From VRUE01 sp035260485 (GTDB lineage: Bacteria > Actinomycetota > Thermoleophilia > Solirubrobacterales > 70-9), in contig DATFVC010000075.1 in the NCBI GenBank assembly GCA_035260485.1, positions 1-19,540 of the forward strand: a stretch of DNA of 19,540 nucleotides. Reading direction: 5' to 3'. This document shows positions 6,166 through 13,115 of this stretch, in pieces; position 1 is the stretch's first letter, and every line of letters begins with the position of its first letter. Position numbers and translations under genes: made by a program. The notes beneath the pieces were generated by a model. It was not told where the DNA came from and made no database searches. It was given only the letters and a program-made list of their open reading frames with translations.

Positions 6166-8109
6166 TCAGGCGGCCTGCTCGGCGCGGTGGACAAGGTCGG
6201 CGAACTCGGCGAGCTTCATCGTCCCCAGCTCTCCCTCGGCGTGAGAGCGAACGGCAACCTCGCCGCTTTCTTCCTCGCGGTCGCCGACCACCAACATATA
6301 GGGGTTGCGGGCCAGTTCGGCGTCGCGGACCTTCTTCCCGATCGACTCCGAGCGGCGGTCGACCTCAACCCTGACCGCGAGCTCGCGCAGCTGCGCCGCG
6401 ACCTTGTCGCCGAACTCGACATGGCGGTCTGAGATCGGCAGCACTGTCGCCTGCACGGGCGCCAGCCAGACCGGGAAGCGACCGGCGTGGTGCTCGATCA
6501 AGATACCGGCGAAGCGCTCCATCGAGCCGAGCAGGGCGCGGTGGATCATCACCGGCCGCCGCGGCTCGTCATTCTGATCGGTGTAGTGGAGGTCGAAGCG
6601 CTCCGGCATGGAGAAGTCGACCTGGCAGGTGCCGCACTGCCAGGAGCGGCCGAGGGCGTCGGTGATGTGGAAGTCGATCTTAGGGCCGTAGAAGGCGCCG
6701 TCGCCGGGGTTCAGCGTGTACTCCCGGCCCTGGCTCTCGAGCGCGCTCCGCAGCGCCTCCTCTGCCTGCTGCCACTGCTCCTCGGTCCCGATCGACTTCT
6801 CCGGCCGGGTCGAGAGCTCGATGTGGACGTCCTCGAAGCCAAAGCGCGCGTAGAGCTCGTCGATCGCCTCGCAGACACCGGTCACCTCGTCGACGATCTG
6901 CTCCGGAGTGCAGTAGATATGGGCGTCGTCCTGGGTGAAGGCGCGGACCCGCAGCAGCCCGTGCAGGACGCCCTCGCGCTCGGCGCGGGAGACCTGGCCG
7001 AACTCGGCGATCCGCAGCGGCAGCTCGCGGTAGGAGTGGCGTTCGGAATCGAAGACGAGGCAGGCGCCGGGGCAGTTCATCGGCCGAATCGCGTACCGGC
7101 GCTCGTTCGACTCGGTGAAGTACATGTTCTCCTGGTAGTTGTCCCAGTGGCCGGAGCGGTGCCAGAGGTCTACGTCCATCAGGTGCGGCGTCTTGATCTC
7201 GACGTACTCGCGCTTGCGCAGCTGCTTCTGGACCTCGGCTTCGATCAGGCGCAGCAGCGTCGTGCCGTGAGCCAACCAGAAGGGCATGCCCGGCGCCTCC
7301 TTGCGCAGCATGAAGAGGCCGAGCTGAGGACCGAGGCGGCGGTGGTCGCGAGCCTTGGCCTCCTCGATCCGTTCCAGGTGGAGATCGAGGTCCTTCTTCG
7401 AGAAGAAGGCGGTGCCGTAGATCCGGGTGAGCATGGCGCGGCTCTCGTCGCCGCGCCAGTAGGCGCCCGCGATCGAGCTCAGCTTGATCGCCTTGATCCG
7501 CCCCGTGGCGGGACCGTGCGGACCACGGCAGAGATCCTCGAAGGGCCCGTTGCGGTAGAGCGAAACGGTCTCCACACCTTCATCGCGGACGAGATCCTCG
7601 ATCAGCTCGACCTTGTAGTCCTGGCCCTGGGCGCGGAAGATCTCGATCGCCTCCGCGGGCGGGACGTCGCGGCGCTCGAAGCGCTCGTCGGCCTCGATGT
7701 GCTCGCGCATCGCCGCCTCGATCCGCTCCAGGTCGTCCTCGTTGACCTTGGCGTCCGCGGGGAACTCGAAGTCGTAGTAGAAGCCCTGCTCGATCGGCGG
7801 ACCAATCGTCACCTTCGTCCCCGGGTAGAGCCCCAGCACCGCCTCGGCCATGACGTGAGCGGCATCGTGGCGGATCAGCTCCAGCGCCTCGGGGTCACGG
7901 TCGGTGAGGATCGCGATCTCGGCCCCGTCGGGGAGCGGCGCGCCCAGGTCGCGCAACTCGCCATCGACGCGGATCGCCAACGCGGCCTTCGCCAGACCGG
8001 GACCGATCGCCGCGGCGGCGTCGGCGCCGGTCGCGCCATCGGGCAGCTCCAGCGGCGTGCCGTCGGGCAGCTTGGCGGTGATTTTCGTCGTCGCCTCGAT
8101 GGGGCTCAT
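6166..8109 (-). CDS. thrS: Threonine--tRNA ligase
   Basis: Class II synthetase that charges tRNA-Thr and hydrolyses Ser-tRNA-Thr; full length at 647 aa. A TGS domain covers about residues 8-70. The N2 editing domain has the HxxxH pair (H81, H85) and the CxxxH pair of DLCRGPH (C194, H198), followed by AGAYWRGD. The catalytic core has motif 2 around LHGLLRVRAFTQDDAHIY and the zinc ligands C346 (MNCPG), H397 (DDAHIY) and H523 (MIHRALLGSMER, motif 3). The C-terminal anticodon-binding domain starts near residue 545 (PVWLAPVQATVLPI). All editing and zinc residues are intact. The ATG at 8109 is one base from the stop of the upstream membrane-protein gene, so the two are probably co-transcribed. infC follows 141 bp downstream, as in the classic thrS-infC order. 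Confidence 0.98.
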   Translation of the reverse strand: MSPIEATTKITAKLPDGTPLELPDGATGADAAAAIGPGLAKAALAIRVDGELRDLGAPLPDGAEIAILTDRDPEALELIRHDAAHVMAEAVLGLYPGTKVTIGPPIEQGFYYDFEFPADAKVNEDDLERIEAAMREHIEADERFERRDVPPAEAIEIFRAQGQDYKVELIEDLVRDEGVETVSLYRNGPFEDLCRGPHGPATGRIKAIKLSSIAGAYWRGDESRAMLTRIYGTAFFSKKDLDLHLERIEEAKARDHRRLGPQLGLFMLRKEAPGMPFWLAHGTTLLRLIEAEVQKQLRKREYVEIKTPHLMDVDLWHRSGHWDNYQENMYFTESNERRYAIRPMNCPGACLVFDSERHSYRELPLRIAEFGQVSRAEREGVLHGLLRVRAFTQDDAHIYCTPEQIVDEVTGVCEAIDELYARFGFEDVHIELSTRPEKSIGTEEQWQQAEEALRSALESQGREYTLNPGDGAFYGPKIDFHITDALGRSWQCGTCQVDFSMPERFDLHYTDQNDEPRRPVMIHRALLGSMERFAGILIEHHAGRFPVWLAPVQATVLPISDRHVEFGDKVAAQLRELAVRVEVDRRSESIGKKVRDAELARNPYMLVVGDREEESGEVAVRSHAEGELGTMKLAEFADLVHRAEQAA

Positions 8110-8110
8110 G

Positions 8111-9814
8111 CTACGGCCCTTGACGGGCCTGGCGCACGGCGATCAGGGGGCACGGGCTGGGACCACCGATCACCCCGTGCCGCTCCCAGACCGTGTAGGA
8201 GCCGGCGCGGCGGCGCAAGGTCAGGCCGGCGAAGGGCCGGCGACTGGGCGAGCTGCTGGTGACGAAGAAGCGGATGCCGCTCGGCGGCCTTCCTCCGGCG
8301 GCGCTCTCAGGTTCGATGCAGACGCGAGCGCCGCGCAGCTCCCAGGCGATGTAGCGGCTGCCCTGTTCATCGGCGAGAAGCGAGCCGGGCGCAAGGACCA
8401 GGGTCGAGCCACCGGCGAGCAGCTGGCGCAGTCCGGTCAGTGCGGGCGAGTAGGAAGTCGGCCCGACCGGCGCGTTGGCGAAGGCGAGCAGCGAGCAGAT
8501 GCCCCCGACCAACAGGTACAGGAGAGTCACGGGTCGCCGCACCAGCGGCAGCACGATCGCCAGCGCTGCCAGCGGAGCCGCTACCTCGAGCGCCTTGGCG
8601 GAGGTGTAGGGAGTGCCCCCGACCCGGGCCGCCGCATAAAGGAGCACTACGCCGACGATCCCGGCGAGGATCGTCGTCTCGCGCCGGCGCCAGCACACGA
8701 TCAGTCCGCAGACGAGCAACAGGGCCGCGAAGGCAGCGCCCGTGAAGTACGCAAACGCGGGGACAGCTCCGTTTCCCGGTGCCAGCCGGAAGTCCCCGGA
8801 GAACCAGATCCCAAGCGCCGTGAAGGGTGAGACCTGGCCGAACAGATTGCCCAGGCCCGGGCCATTGGGATCGAAGGTCTCGAAGCTGTGGAAGTCGATC
8901 ATCCGGCCCAGCTCGGGGAGAGTGCCGACGGCAAAGGCGAGGAGAGCCAGCAGCAGGGGCCGCAGCGGCAGCGATCGCTCGAGCGCCAACCAGATCAGCA
9001 AGATCGCGACCAGCCAGATCAGACCCGGGAAGCTGTAGGTATAGACAGAGCCGATCGCGATGATGGCTGCGGGGACGAAGCGCAGCGGGAGGCTGCGCCA
9101 GGTTCGGCTGCTCTCGCGGAGGGCCAGGACTAAGCCCAGGACGAAAAGGGCCTGGATCACCTCCTTGAAAGCGCCTTGGGCGAAGTAGGAGGCGACTAGA
9201 TATGGGAGGCCTACCAGGAGGGCTGCTGGGGTTCGGCGCAGCGGGGGTTGGTCGATGAATGCAGCCAGGGCGGTCAAGGGGGCGAGGATCGCTGCCGCGA
9301 TCGTCAGGCCGCTGAAGCCCTGGACGACACCGATTCCCAGGCCCTTGTCCAGAGCGACGACTACCGAGTGCGGGCCCAGCGGATAGCCCTGGTGAAGGAG
9401 TTGTGAGCCGGCGCCTTGAGCCAGCCTGTCGGTCGCCAGCAGGTGCTGCGACATGTCCGGGTTGAAGCCGGTGCCGAGAATGCCGAAATGGCCTTCGACC
9501 GCGAACGGGAGCGAGGCAGCAAGCAATGCCCCGAGTGCAACCGGAAGGCCCACTCGCAGCGCCTCTCCCCCGCCCTCGAGCCGCCCGCGCAGGTGGATCG
9601 CGGCGGCAACCGCCAGCACCAAGATCACAATTGCCGAGACCACCCCGTGTCCGGGCATCCGCACGGTCGCCCAGCAGATCGCGCAGACCAAGGCCAGGCC
9701 GACCGCGGGCGAGAGCCAGGACCAGCGCCTCACGCCGCAGAGCGCAATCGCCGCTTGTCCGAGGGCAAGCGAGGCGGCGCAAACGGCGAGCACGGCTGCA
9801 TACGTCGCGATCAC
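8111..9814 (-). CDS. Large multi-pass membrane protein, GT-C glycosyltransferase-like
   Basis: Not recognised as a named family. The 567-aa product is mostly hydrophobic helices, roughly a dozen transmembrane segments, beginning with a segment at residues 1-22 and ending in a soluble tail of about 120 residues. The first extracellular loop holds GFNPDMSQHLLATDRLAQG followed by QGYPLGPHSVVVAL. A D..H pair followed by a YP.G.H motif recalls GT-C enzymes that use polyprenyl-linked sugars, but this assignment is inference. The GTG at 9814 was chosen because the upstream extension (48 codons) is Arg-rich and overlaps the divergent araC-type gene. The stop is one base before the thrS ATG. A glycan role would sit well with the UDP-GlcNAc epimerase nearby, though the two are not in one operon. 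Confidence 0.7.
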   Translation of the reverse strand: MIATYAAVLAVCAASLALGQAAIALCGVRRWSWLSPAVGLALVCAICWATVRMPGHGVVSAIVILVLAVAAAIHLRGRLEGGGEALRVGLPVALGALLAASLPFAVEGHFGILGTGFNPDMSQHLLATDRLAQGAGSQLLHQGYPLGPHSVVVALDKGLGIGVVQGFSGLTIAAAILAPLTALAAFIDQPPLRRTPAALLVGLPYLVASYFAQGAFKEVIQALFVLGLVLALRESSRTWRSLPLRFVPAAIIAIGSVYTYSFPGLIWLVAILLIWLALERSLPLRPLLLALLAFAVGTLPELGRMIDFHSFETFDPNGPGLGNLFGQVSPFTALGIWFSGDFRLAPGNGAVPAFAYFTGAAFAALLLVCGLIVCWRRRETTILAGIVGVVLLYAAARVGGTPYTSAKALEVAAPLAALAIVLPLVRRPVTLLYLLVGGICSLLAFANAPVGPTSYSPALTGLRQLLAGGSTLVLAPGSLLADEQGSRYIAWELRGARVCIEPESAAGGRPPSGIRFFVTSSSPSRRPFAGLTLRRRAGSYTVWERHGVIGGPSPCPLIAVRQARQGP

Positions 9815-9828
9815 AAGGCGGCCGAGCC

Positions 9829-9834
9829 TAAACT
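9829..9834 (+). promoter_or_regulatory. Possible -10 box placing transcription start at the regulator's ATG
   Basis: TAAACT lies six bases before the ATG of the AraC-type gene. This spacing would start transcription at or next to the A of the ATG, giving a leaderless mRNA, which is common in actinobacteria. No -35 consensus is visible and no Shine-Dalgarno precedes the ATG, which agrees with a leaderless reading but does not prove it. Confidence 0.3.
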
Positions 9835-9840
9835 GAGCGC

Positions 9841-10275
9841 ATGGCGCACGTCCCGCCCGCACGGCATCTCCTGCGCGCCAAGGACCTTGCCGACGCCCGC
9901 TACTTCGAACCGCTGGGCGTCGACGACCTTGCCCGCGCCGCCGGTCTCTCGCGCGCACACTTCAGCCGCGAGTTCCGCCGCGCCTTCGGCGAGCCTCCAC
10001 ACGCCTACCTGCTGACGCGGCGGCTCGAGCGGGCGGCGGCGCTGCTGCGAGCCACCGACAACTCGGTCGCCGAGATCTGCTTCTCCGTCGGACTGCAGAG
10101 CGTCGGCTCTTTTACGACGAGCTTCAGCCGCACCTATGGTCAGGCGCCGACGGCCTACAGAGCCTCCTTCCCGCCGGCCTCTCACCTGGTCCGCGTCCCT
10201 ACCTGCGTAGTGCGCGCTTACGGGCGGCCCCAAAACCGCACGTTTCGAGAAGACAGCGGCCCGGTCTCGACTTAG
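9841..10275 (+). CDS. AraC/XylS-type DNA-binding protein without a sensor domain
   Basis: A 144-aa transcription regulator consisting almost entirely of the AraC double helix-turn-helix. HTH1 is at about residues 24-46 (LGVDDLARAAGLSRAHFSREF) and HTH2 at about 74-98 (SVAEICFSVGLQSVGSFTTSF). The family signature GQAPTAYR closes the domain near residue 108, and a 35-residue tail of no known type follows. Full AraC proteins are about 280-300 aa with an N-terminal ligand domain that is absent here, so it may act like the stand-alone MarA/SoxS type. It is followed after 40 bp by a VOC-fold gene on the same strand, a common actinobacterial pairing. It probably regulates that gene and itself. Confidence 0.88.
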   Translation: MAHVPPARHLLRAKDLADARYFEPLGVDDLARAAGLSRAHFSREFRRAFGEPPHAYLLTRRLERAAALLRATDNSVAEICFSVGLQSVGSFTTSFSRTYGQAPTAYRASFPPASHLVRVPTCVVRAYGRPQNRTFREDSGPVST

Positions 10276-10315
10276 CATCGGCGGCGACCGATTCCGCTGA
10301 CCAAGGAGAACTCAA

Positions 10316-10744
10316 ATGATCAAGATCGCCAACGCACAGCTATGGGTACACGACCAGGACGAGGCGCTAGCCTTCTACACCGAGAAGGTCGGAATGGAGG
10401 TGCGGGCCGACGTGACCATGCCCGAGATGGGCAACTTCCGCTGGCTCACGGTCGGGCCGGCCGACCAGGAGGACGTCTCGATCGTGCTGATGGCCATCCC
10501 GGGCCCACCGGTGATGGACGACGAGTCCGCCGAGCAGCTGCGGACCGTGATGGCCAAGGGCTTCGCCGGGACGGTCTTCCTCACCACCGACGACTGCCAG
10601 GCGTCCTACGAGGAGCTGAAGGGGCGGGGAGTCGAGTTCACCGAGACCCCCGAAGAGCGGCCCTATGGGATCGACTCCGGCTTTCGCGATCCCTCCGGCA
10701 ACAGCATTCGCCTCACCCAGGTTCAGATGCCGGCGACGGTCTGA
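10316..10744 (+). CDS. VOC-superfamily (glyoxalase/bleomycin-resistance fold) protein
   Basis: A 142-aa vicinal-oxygen-chelate protein made of two beta-alpha-beta-beta-beta units. The first is IKIANAQLWVHDQDEALAFYTEKVGMEVRAD in character, with the usual 'D...A..FY...G' pattern. The second has FLTTDDCQASYEELKGRGVEF and the closing FRDPSGNSIRLTQ signature. Metal ligands cannot be assigned with confidence, and the substrate is unknown; members include glyoxalases, dioxygenases and drug-binding proteins. An AAGGAG ribosome-binding site lies eight bases before the ATG, the best one in this part of the window. The AraC-type regulator is directly upstream. Its 3' end overlaps, tail to tail, the end of the mini-cupin gene by about 32 bp. 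Confidence 0.9.
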   Translation: MIKIANAQLWVHDQDEALAFYTEKVGMEVRADVTMPEMGNFRWLTVGPADQEDVSIVLMAIPGPPVMDDESAEQLRTVMAKGFAGTVFLTTDDCQASYEELKGRGVEFTETPEERPYGIDSGFRDPSGNSIRLTQVQMPATV

Positions 10745-10928
10745 ACTCGCTGCCGCCCAACTCGGGCGGCAGCGCACGCGGCCCCTCGGGATAGAGTTGG
10801 CGCAGCTGCGCGTCGCTCATCTCGAGGGTGTCTGCCCCAAGCTGTTTACCGAGGTCCGTGTTGAGGACTCGCATCTGATTCGACTCGCGCCAGAAGGCAT
10901 CGTCGGCGCGCAGCACGCGATGGGCCAT
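10713..10928 (-). pseudogene. Mini-gene resembling a cupin with its barrel deleted in frame
   Basis: A 71-codon frame starting at ATG 10928, preceded by a strong AGAAGGAG ribosome-binding site six bases upstream. The first 32 residues (ESNQMRVLNTDLGKQLGA) look like the N-terminal arm of an actinobacterial cupin family. The next 25 (TLEMSDAQLRQLYPEGP, then RALPPELG) look like that family's C-terminal tail. The roughly 90-residue double-stranded beta-helix with metal-binding histidines that should lie between is missing, and the join keeps the frame. The match is from memory of the family, not from a search. It could be a relic still translated or a real small protein. It lies 22 bp after the 3' end of tRNA-Val on the same strand, and its last 32 bp overlap the convergent VOC gene. 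Confidence 0.6.
10748..10774. terminator. Perfect 11-bp hairpin between convergent genes (possible terminator)
   Basis: CGCTGCCGCCC and GGGCGGCAGCG form a perfect 11-bp GC-only stem around a five-base loop, three bases after the VOC stop codon and inside the last codons of the mini-cupin gene. There is no T-run on either strand, so it would be a weak or factor-assisted terminator for the VOC transcript. It could also be simple chance in Pro/Gly-rich coding DNA. Confidence 0.35.
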
Positions 10929-10950
10929 CGTCGCTCCTTCTGGTGATACA

Positions 10951-11023
10951 TGGGCACAACTGGGCTCGAACCAGTGACCTCCGCCTTGTCGAGGCGGCGC
11001 TCTCCCAACTGAGCTATGCGCCC
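10951..11023 (-). tRNA. tRNA-Val(GAC)
   Basis: The minus strand folds into a complete 73-nt cloverleaf. The acceptor GGGCGCA pairs with TGTGCCC (one G-U), the D-arm is GCTC...GAGC, and the anticodon stem CCGCC/GGCGG encloses a loop with anticodon GAC. The T-arm is ACTGG-TTCGAGC-CCAGT and the discriminator is A. The 3' CCA is not encoded. A TAAATT sequence about 11 bp before the 5' end may be its -10 box. Confidence 0.96.
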
Positions 11024-11271
11024 CAGGGGATCTGAATTTAGCAGCGGGCGAGGGCATCCGGCGACTGCGGGAAAGCCGCCGCGGATATGCGGCGTATCCA
11101 CAACCGCCAGCCTAAAGCTGGCGCTGCAAGTGCCGATGCAGAGAGTGCAACTTTCCCCCGAACGGTGTGTTTCTCTATTACAAGCCGCCAGCAGGGGGGC
11201 GGCAGACTTCAAAGCTAGAGGACCGACGAGCCAGCGACTTAGAACTCTCTGGTGGCACGTCCTTCGGAAGC

Positions 11272-11295
11272 AAAGGGCCCCATTGGGGCCCTTTT
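11272..11295 (+). terminator. Intrinsic terminator-type hairpin
   Basis: AAAGGGCCCC and GGGGCCCTTT form a perfect 10-bp stem with a three-base loop, with T continuing after the stem (four T in all) on the plus strand. The opposite strand also ends in a short T run, so it could work in both directions. No plus-strand protein gene lies upstream, so if it terminates anything on this strand it would be a non-coding transcript. Confidence 0.55.
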
Positions 11296-11322
11296 CCGTG
11301 GCGCCAAGCGTCGCGAAATCGC

Positions 11323-11359
11323 ACAACAAGGGCGGCCCCCTGCGGGCCGCCCTTGTTGT
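11323..11359 (-). terminator. 16-bp perfect hairpin downstream of zwf
   Basis: ACAACAAGGGCGGCCC and GGGCCGCCCTTGTTGT are exact reverse complements around a five-base loop, giving an unusually long perfect stem. It lies 117 bp after the zwf stop on the minus strand. The A/T-containing lower stem followed by pyrimidines resembles a bidirectional terminator. It most likely ends the zwf transcript and may also insulate the tRNA-Val promoter. Confidence 0.6.
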
Positions 11360-11475
11360 CCCGCCCCCCGTAGGCGCCCCTGCCCGAGAGAGGCCCAATC
11401 CCAGCCTCGCAAATCGGGCAAGGTCCGGCTCCCAGACCGACGCTAGCAGATGCGCAACACTTTGTCTGCGGCGCT

Positions 11476-12948
11476 TCAGTCGACATGCGGGCTCGGCAGG
11501 TGCCAGCGTCGCGGTGCGATCAGATCGTCGATCGCCTCCGGTCCCCAGCTGCCGGCCGCATAAGACCGAACCGGCGGCGGGTCCTCCAGCAGGGGCTCAG
11601 AGACCTCCCAGAGACGCTCGATGCCGTCCGAGCTGGTAAAGAGCGTGCGGTCGTCGAGCAGGACGTCGTGGATCAATCGCTCGTATGCGTCCAGGGCCCG
11701 CTCGGAGCCGCCGAAGTTGTCCGCATAGCTGAAGCGCATGTGCGCCTCGCCGAGGTGCATCGTCGGCCCGGGCACCTTGGCGAGGAAGGAGGCCGAGATG
11801 CTGCCGGGGTCGCCCAGCTCGAAGGTGAGGTGGTCGTGGCCGAACGACTCGGCGACCTGCTCGCAGTCGAGCGGGAACATGCGCCGCGGTGGCTGCGAGA
11901 AGGCGACCGTCAGAACATGGCGGTCCTCGGCAAGGCGCTTGCCGGAGCGCAGATAGAACGGGACTCCGTCCCAGCGCCAGTTGTCGACGAAGGCTCGCAG
12001 GGCGACGAACGTCTCCGTGTCCGAGTCCGCCGCCACCCCCTCCTCGTCGCGGTATCCGTCGTACTGGCCGCGGACGACACCGGCGGGGTCCAACGGCGGC
12101 ATCGAGTCGAAGACCTTCTCCCGCTCAATCGTCAACTGCTTCGCCTCCAGAGAGACAGGCGGTTCCATCGCGACGAAGCTGAGCACCTGAAACAAGTGCG
12201 TTACGACCATGTCGCGGAAGGCGCCGGTTTCCTCGTAGAAGCTGGTCCGCATCCCAATCGAGAGCGTCTCGGGGACATCGATCTGCACATGGTCGATGTG
12301 ATTGCGGTTCCAAACCGGCTCGAACATCCCATTGGCGAAACGGAGCGCCAACAGGTTCTGAACGGCCTCGCGGCCGATGTAGTGGTCGATGCGAAAGATG
12401 TCGTCCTCGTCAAAGACCGAGAGCAGACACGCGTTCAGCTCTCGGGCCGAAGCCAGGTCTACGCCGAAAGGCTTCTCGATGACCACGCGGGCGCCCGCCC
12501 CCAGGCCGAGCTCGCCGAGGGCACGGGCAATGGAGCCCGCGGCGTGCGGCGGCAACGACAGGTAGTGCAGGATGCGTGCGTCCTCGCCCACCTCTTCTCG
12601 CGTGCCTTCGAGAGCCTCGGCAAGCGGATCGAGCCCCTCTCCGACCCCGACGAAGCGCAGGCACTCGGCAAAGCTATCCCAGGCTTCGGGCGCAGGTGGC
12701 CGGCGGCCGCAGTCCTCGACCGCCCTGCGAGCCATCTCGCGGAACCCGTCCTCGCCGACATCGTGCCTGGCCACCCCAATGACTCGGAACCGGCGCGGCA
12801 TCAGACCCGCTTGCGCGAGATGAAAGATGCCCGGCAGCAGCTTTCGCCTGGCAAGATCGCCGGTCGCCCCGAAGAGCACGATCACGTGGTCCTCAGGGAC
12901 GTGCTCAGCCGCAATGGCGGCAGGCTGAGTGCCGGTCGCAGCGCTCAC
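11476..12948 (-). CDS. zwf: Glucose-6-phosphate 1-dehydrogenase
   Basis: It oxidises glucose-6-phosphate to 6-phosphogluconolactone with NADP+, the entry step of the oxidative pentose phosphate pathway. Starting at GTG 12948 the protein has 490 aa, normal for the family. It shows the Rossmann nucleotide site VLFGATGDLARRKLLPG (near residue 25), VVIEKPFGVD with the catalytic-site Lys (about 159) and the active-site signature RIDHYIGREAVQN (about 186-198). The C-terminal beta+alpha domain includes YLRSGKRLA and YERLIHDVLLDD. The frame stays open to a GTG at 13005, but the extra 19 residues are Arg/Ser-rich and unlike the family; neither start has a strong Shine-Dalgarno. The gene stands alone, after tRNA-Cys and without tal, tkt, opcA or gnd beside it, unlike the usual actinobacterial cluster. 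Confidence 0.97.
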   Translation of the reverse strand: MSAATGTQPAAIAAEHVPEDHVIVLFGATGDLARRKLLPGIFHLAQAGLMPRRFRVIGVARHDVGEDGFREMARRAVEDCGRRPPAPEAWDSFAECLRFVGVGEGLDPLAEALEGTREEVGEDARILHYLSLPPHAAGSIARALGELGLGAGARVVIEKPFGVDLASARELNACLLSVFDEDDIFRIDHYIGREAVQNLLALRFANGMFEPVWNRNHIDHVQIDVPETLSIGMRTSFYEETGAFRDMVVTHLFQVLSFVAMEPPVSLEAKQLTIEREKVFDSMPPLDPAGVVRGQYDGYRDEEGVAADSDTETFVALRAFVDNWRWDGVPFYLRSGKRLAEDRHVLTVAFSQPPRRMFPLDCEQVAESFGHDHLTFELGDPGSISASFLAKVPGPTMHLGEAHMRFSYADNFGGSERALDAYERLIHDVLLDDRTLFTSSDGIERLWEVSEPLLEDPPPVRSYAAGSWGPEAIDDLIAPRRWHLPSPHVD

Positions 12949-13028
12949 GGATCTCAGCCTGACAGATGCCGATCGCCGGATTCGAAGCGGGCTTTTGGCC
13001 ACCACGAGATGCGGAGCACAGATCCGAG

Positions 13029-13099
13029 AGGCGCCTACCGGAATCGAACCGGTGTAAACGGCTTTGCAGGCCGCTGCGTAGCCACTCCGCCAAGGCGCC
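13029..13099 (-). tRNA. tRNA-Cys(GCA)
   Basis: The minus strand gives a complete 71-nt cloverleaf. The acceptor GGCGCCT pairs with AGGCGCC, the anticodon loop CTGCAAA carries GCA, and the T-arm is ACCGG-TTCGATT-CCGGT. Discriminator U73 is an identity element for CysRS. CCA is not encoded. It lies 16 bp after the LtrA-family gene and 80 bp before zwf, all on the same strand. Confidence 0.97.
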
Positions 13100-13115
13100 G
13101 TTGGGCGAGCAAAGC

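Larger units (their letters stand above)
11024..11475. other. 452-bp gene-free stretch between tRNA-Val and zwf
   Basis: No reading frame here looks like a protein. Both strands are rich in inverted repeats: CGCCAGC-CTAAA-GCTGGCG (11103-11121), GCCGCCAG near 11184 able to pair with CTGGTGGC near 11250, the rho-independent-type hairpin at 11272-11295 and the very long hairpin at 11323-11359. The stretch from about 11180 to 11295 on the plus strand has the outline of a small structured RNA ending in a terminator. It does not match tmRNA, RNase P or SRP RNA motifs that I know. The zwf 3' untranslated region and the tRNA-Val promoter must also lie here on the minus strand. Confidence 0.5.

Noticed and set aside
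6487..8262. 591-codon plus-strand frame opposite thrS
   Set aside because: Antisense shadow; ThrRS motifs and residues on the minus strand are complete.
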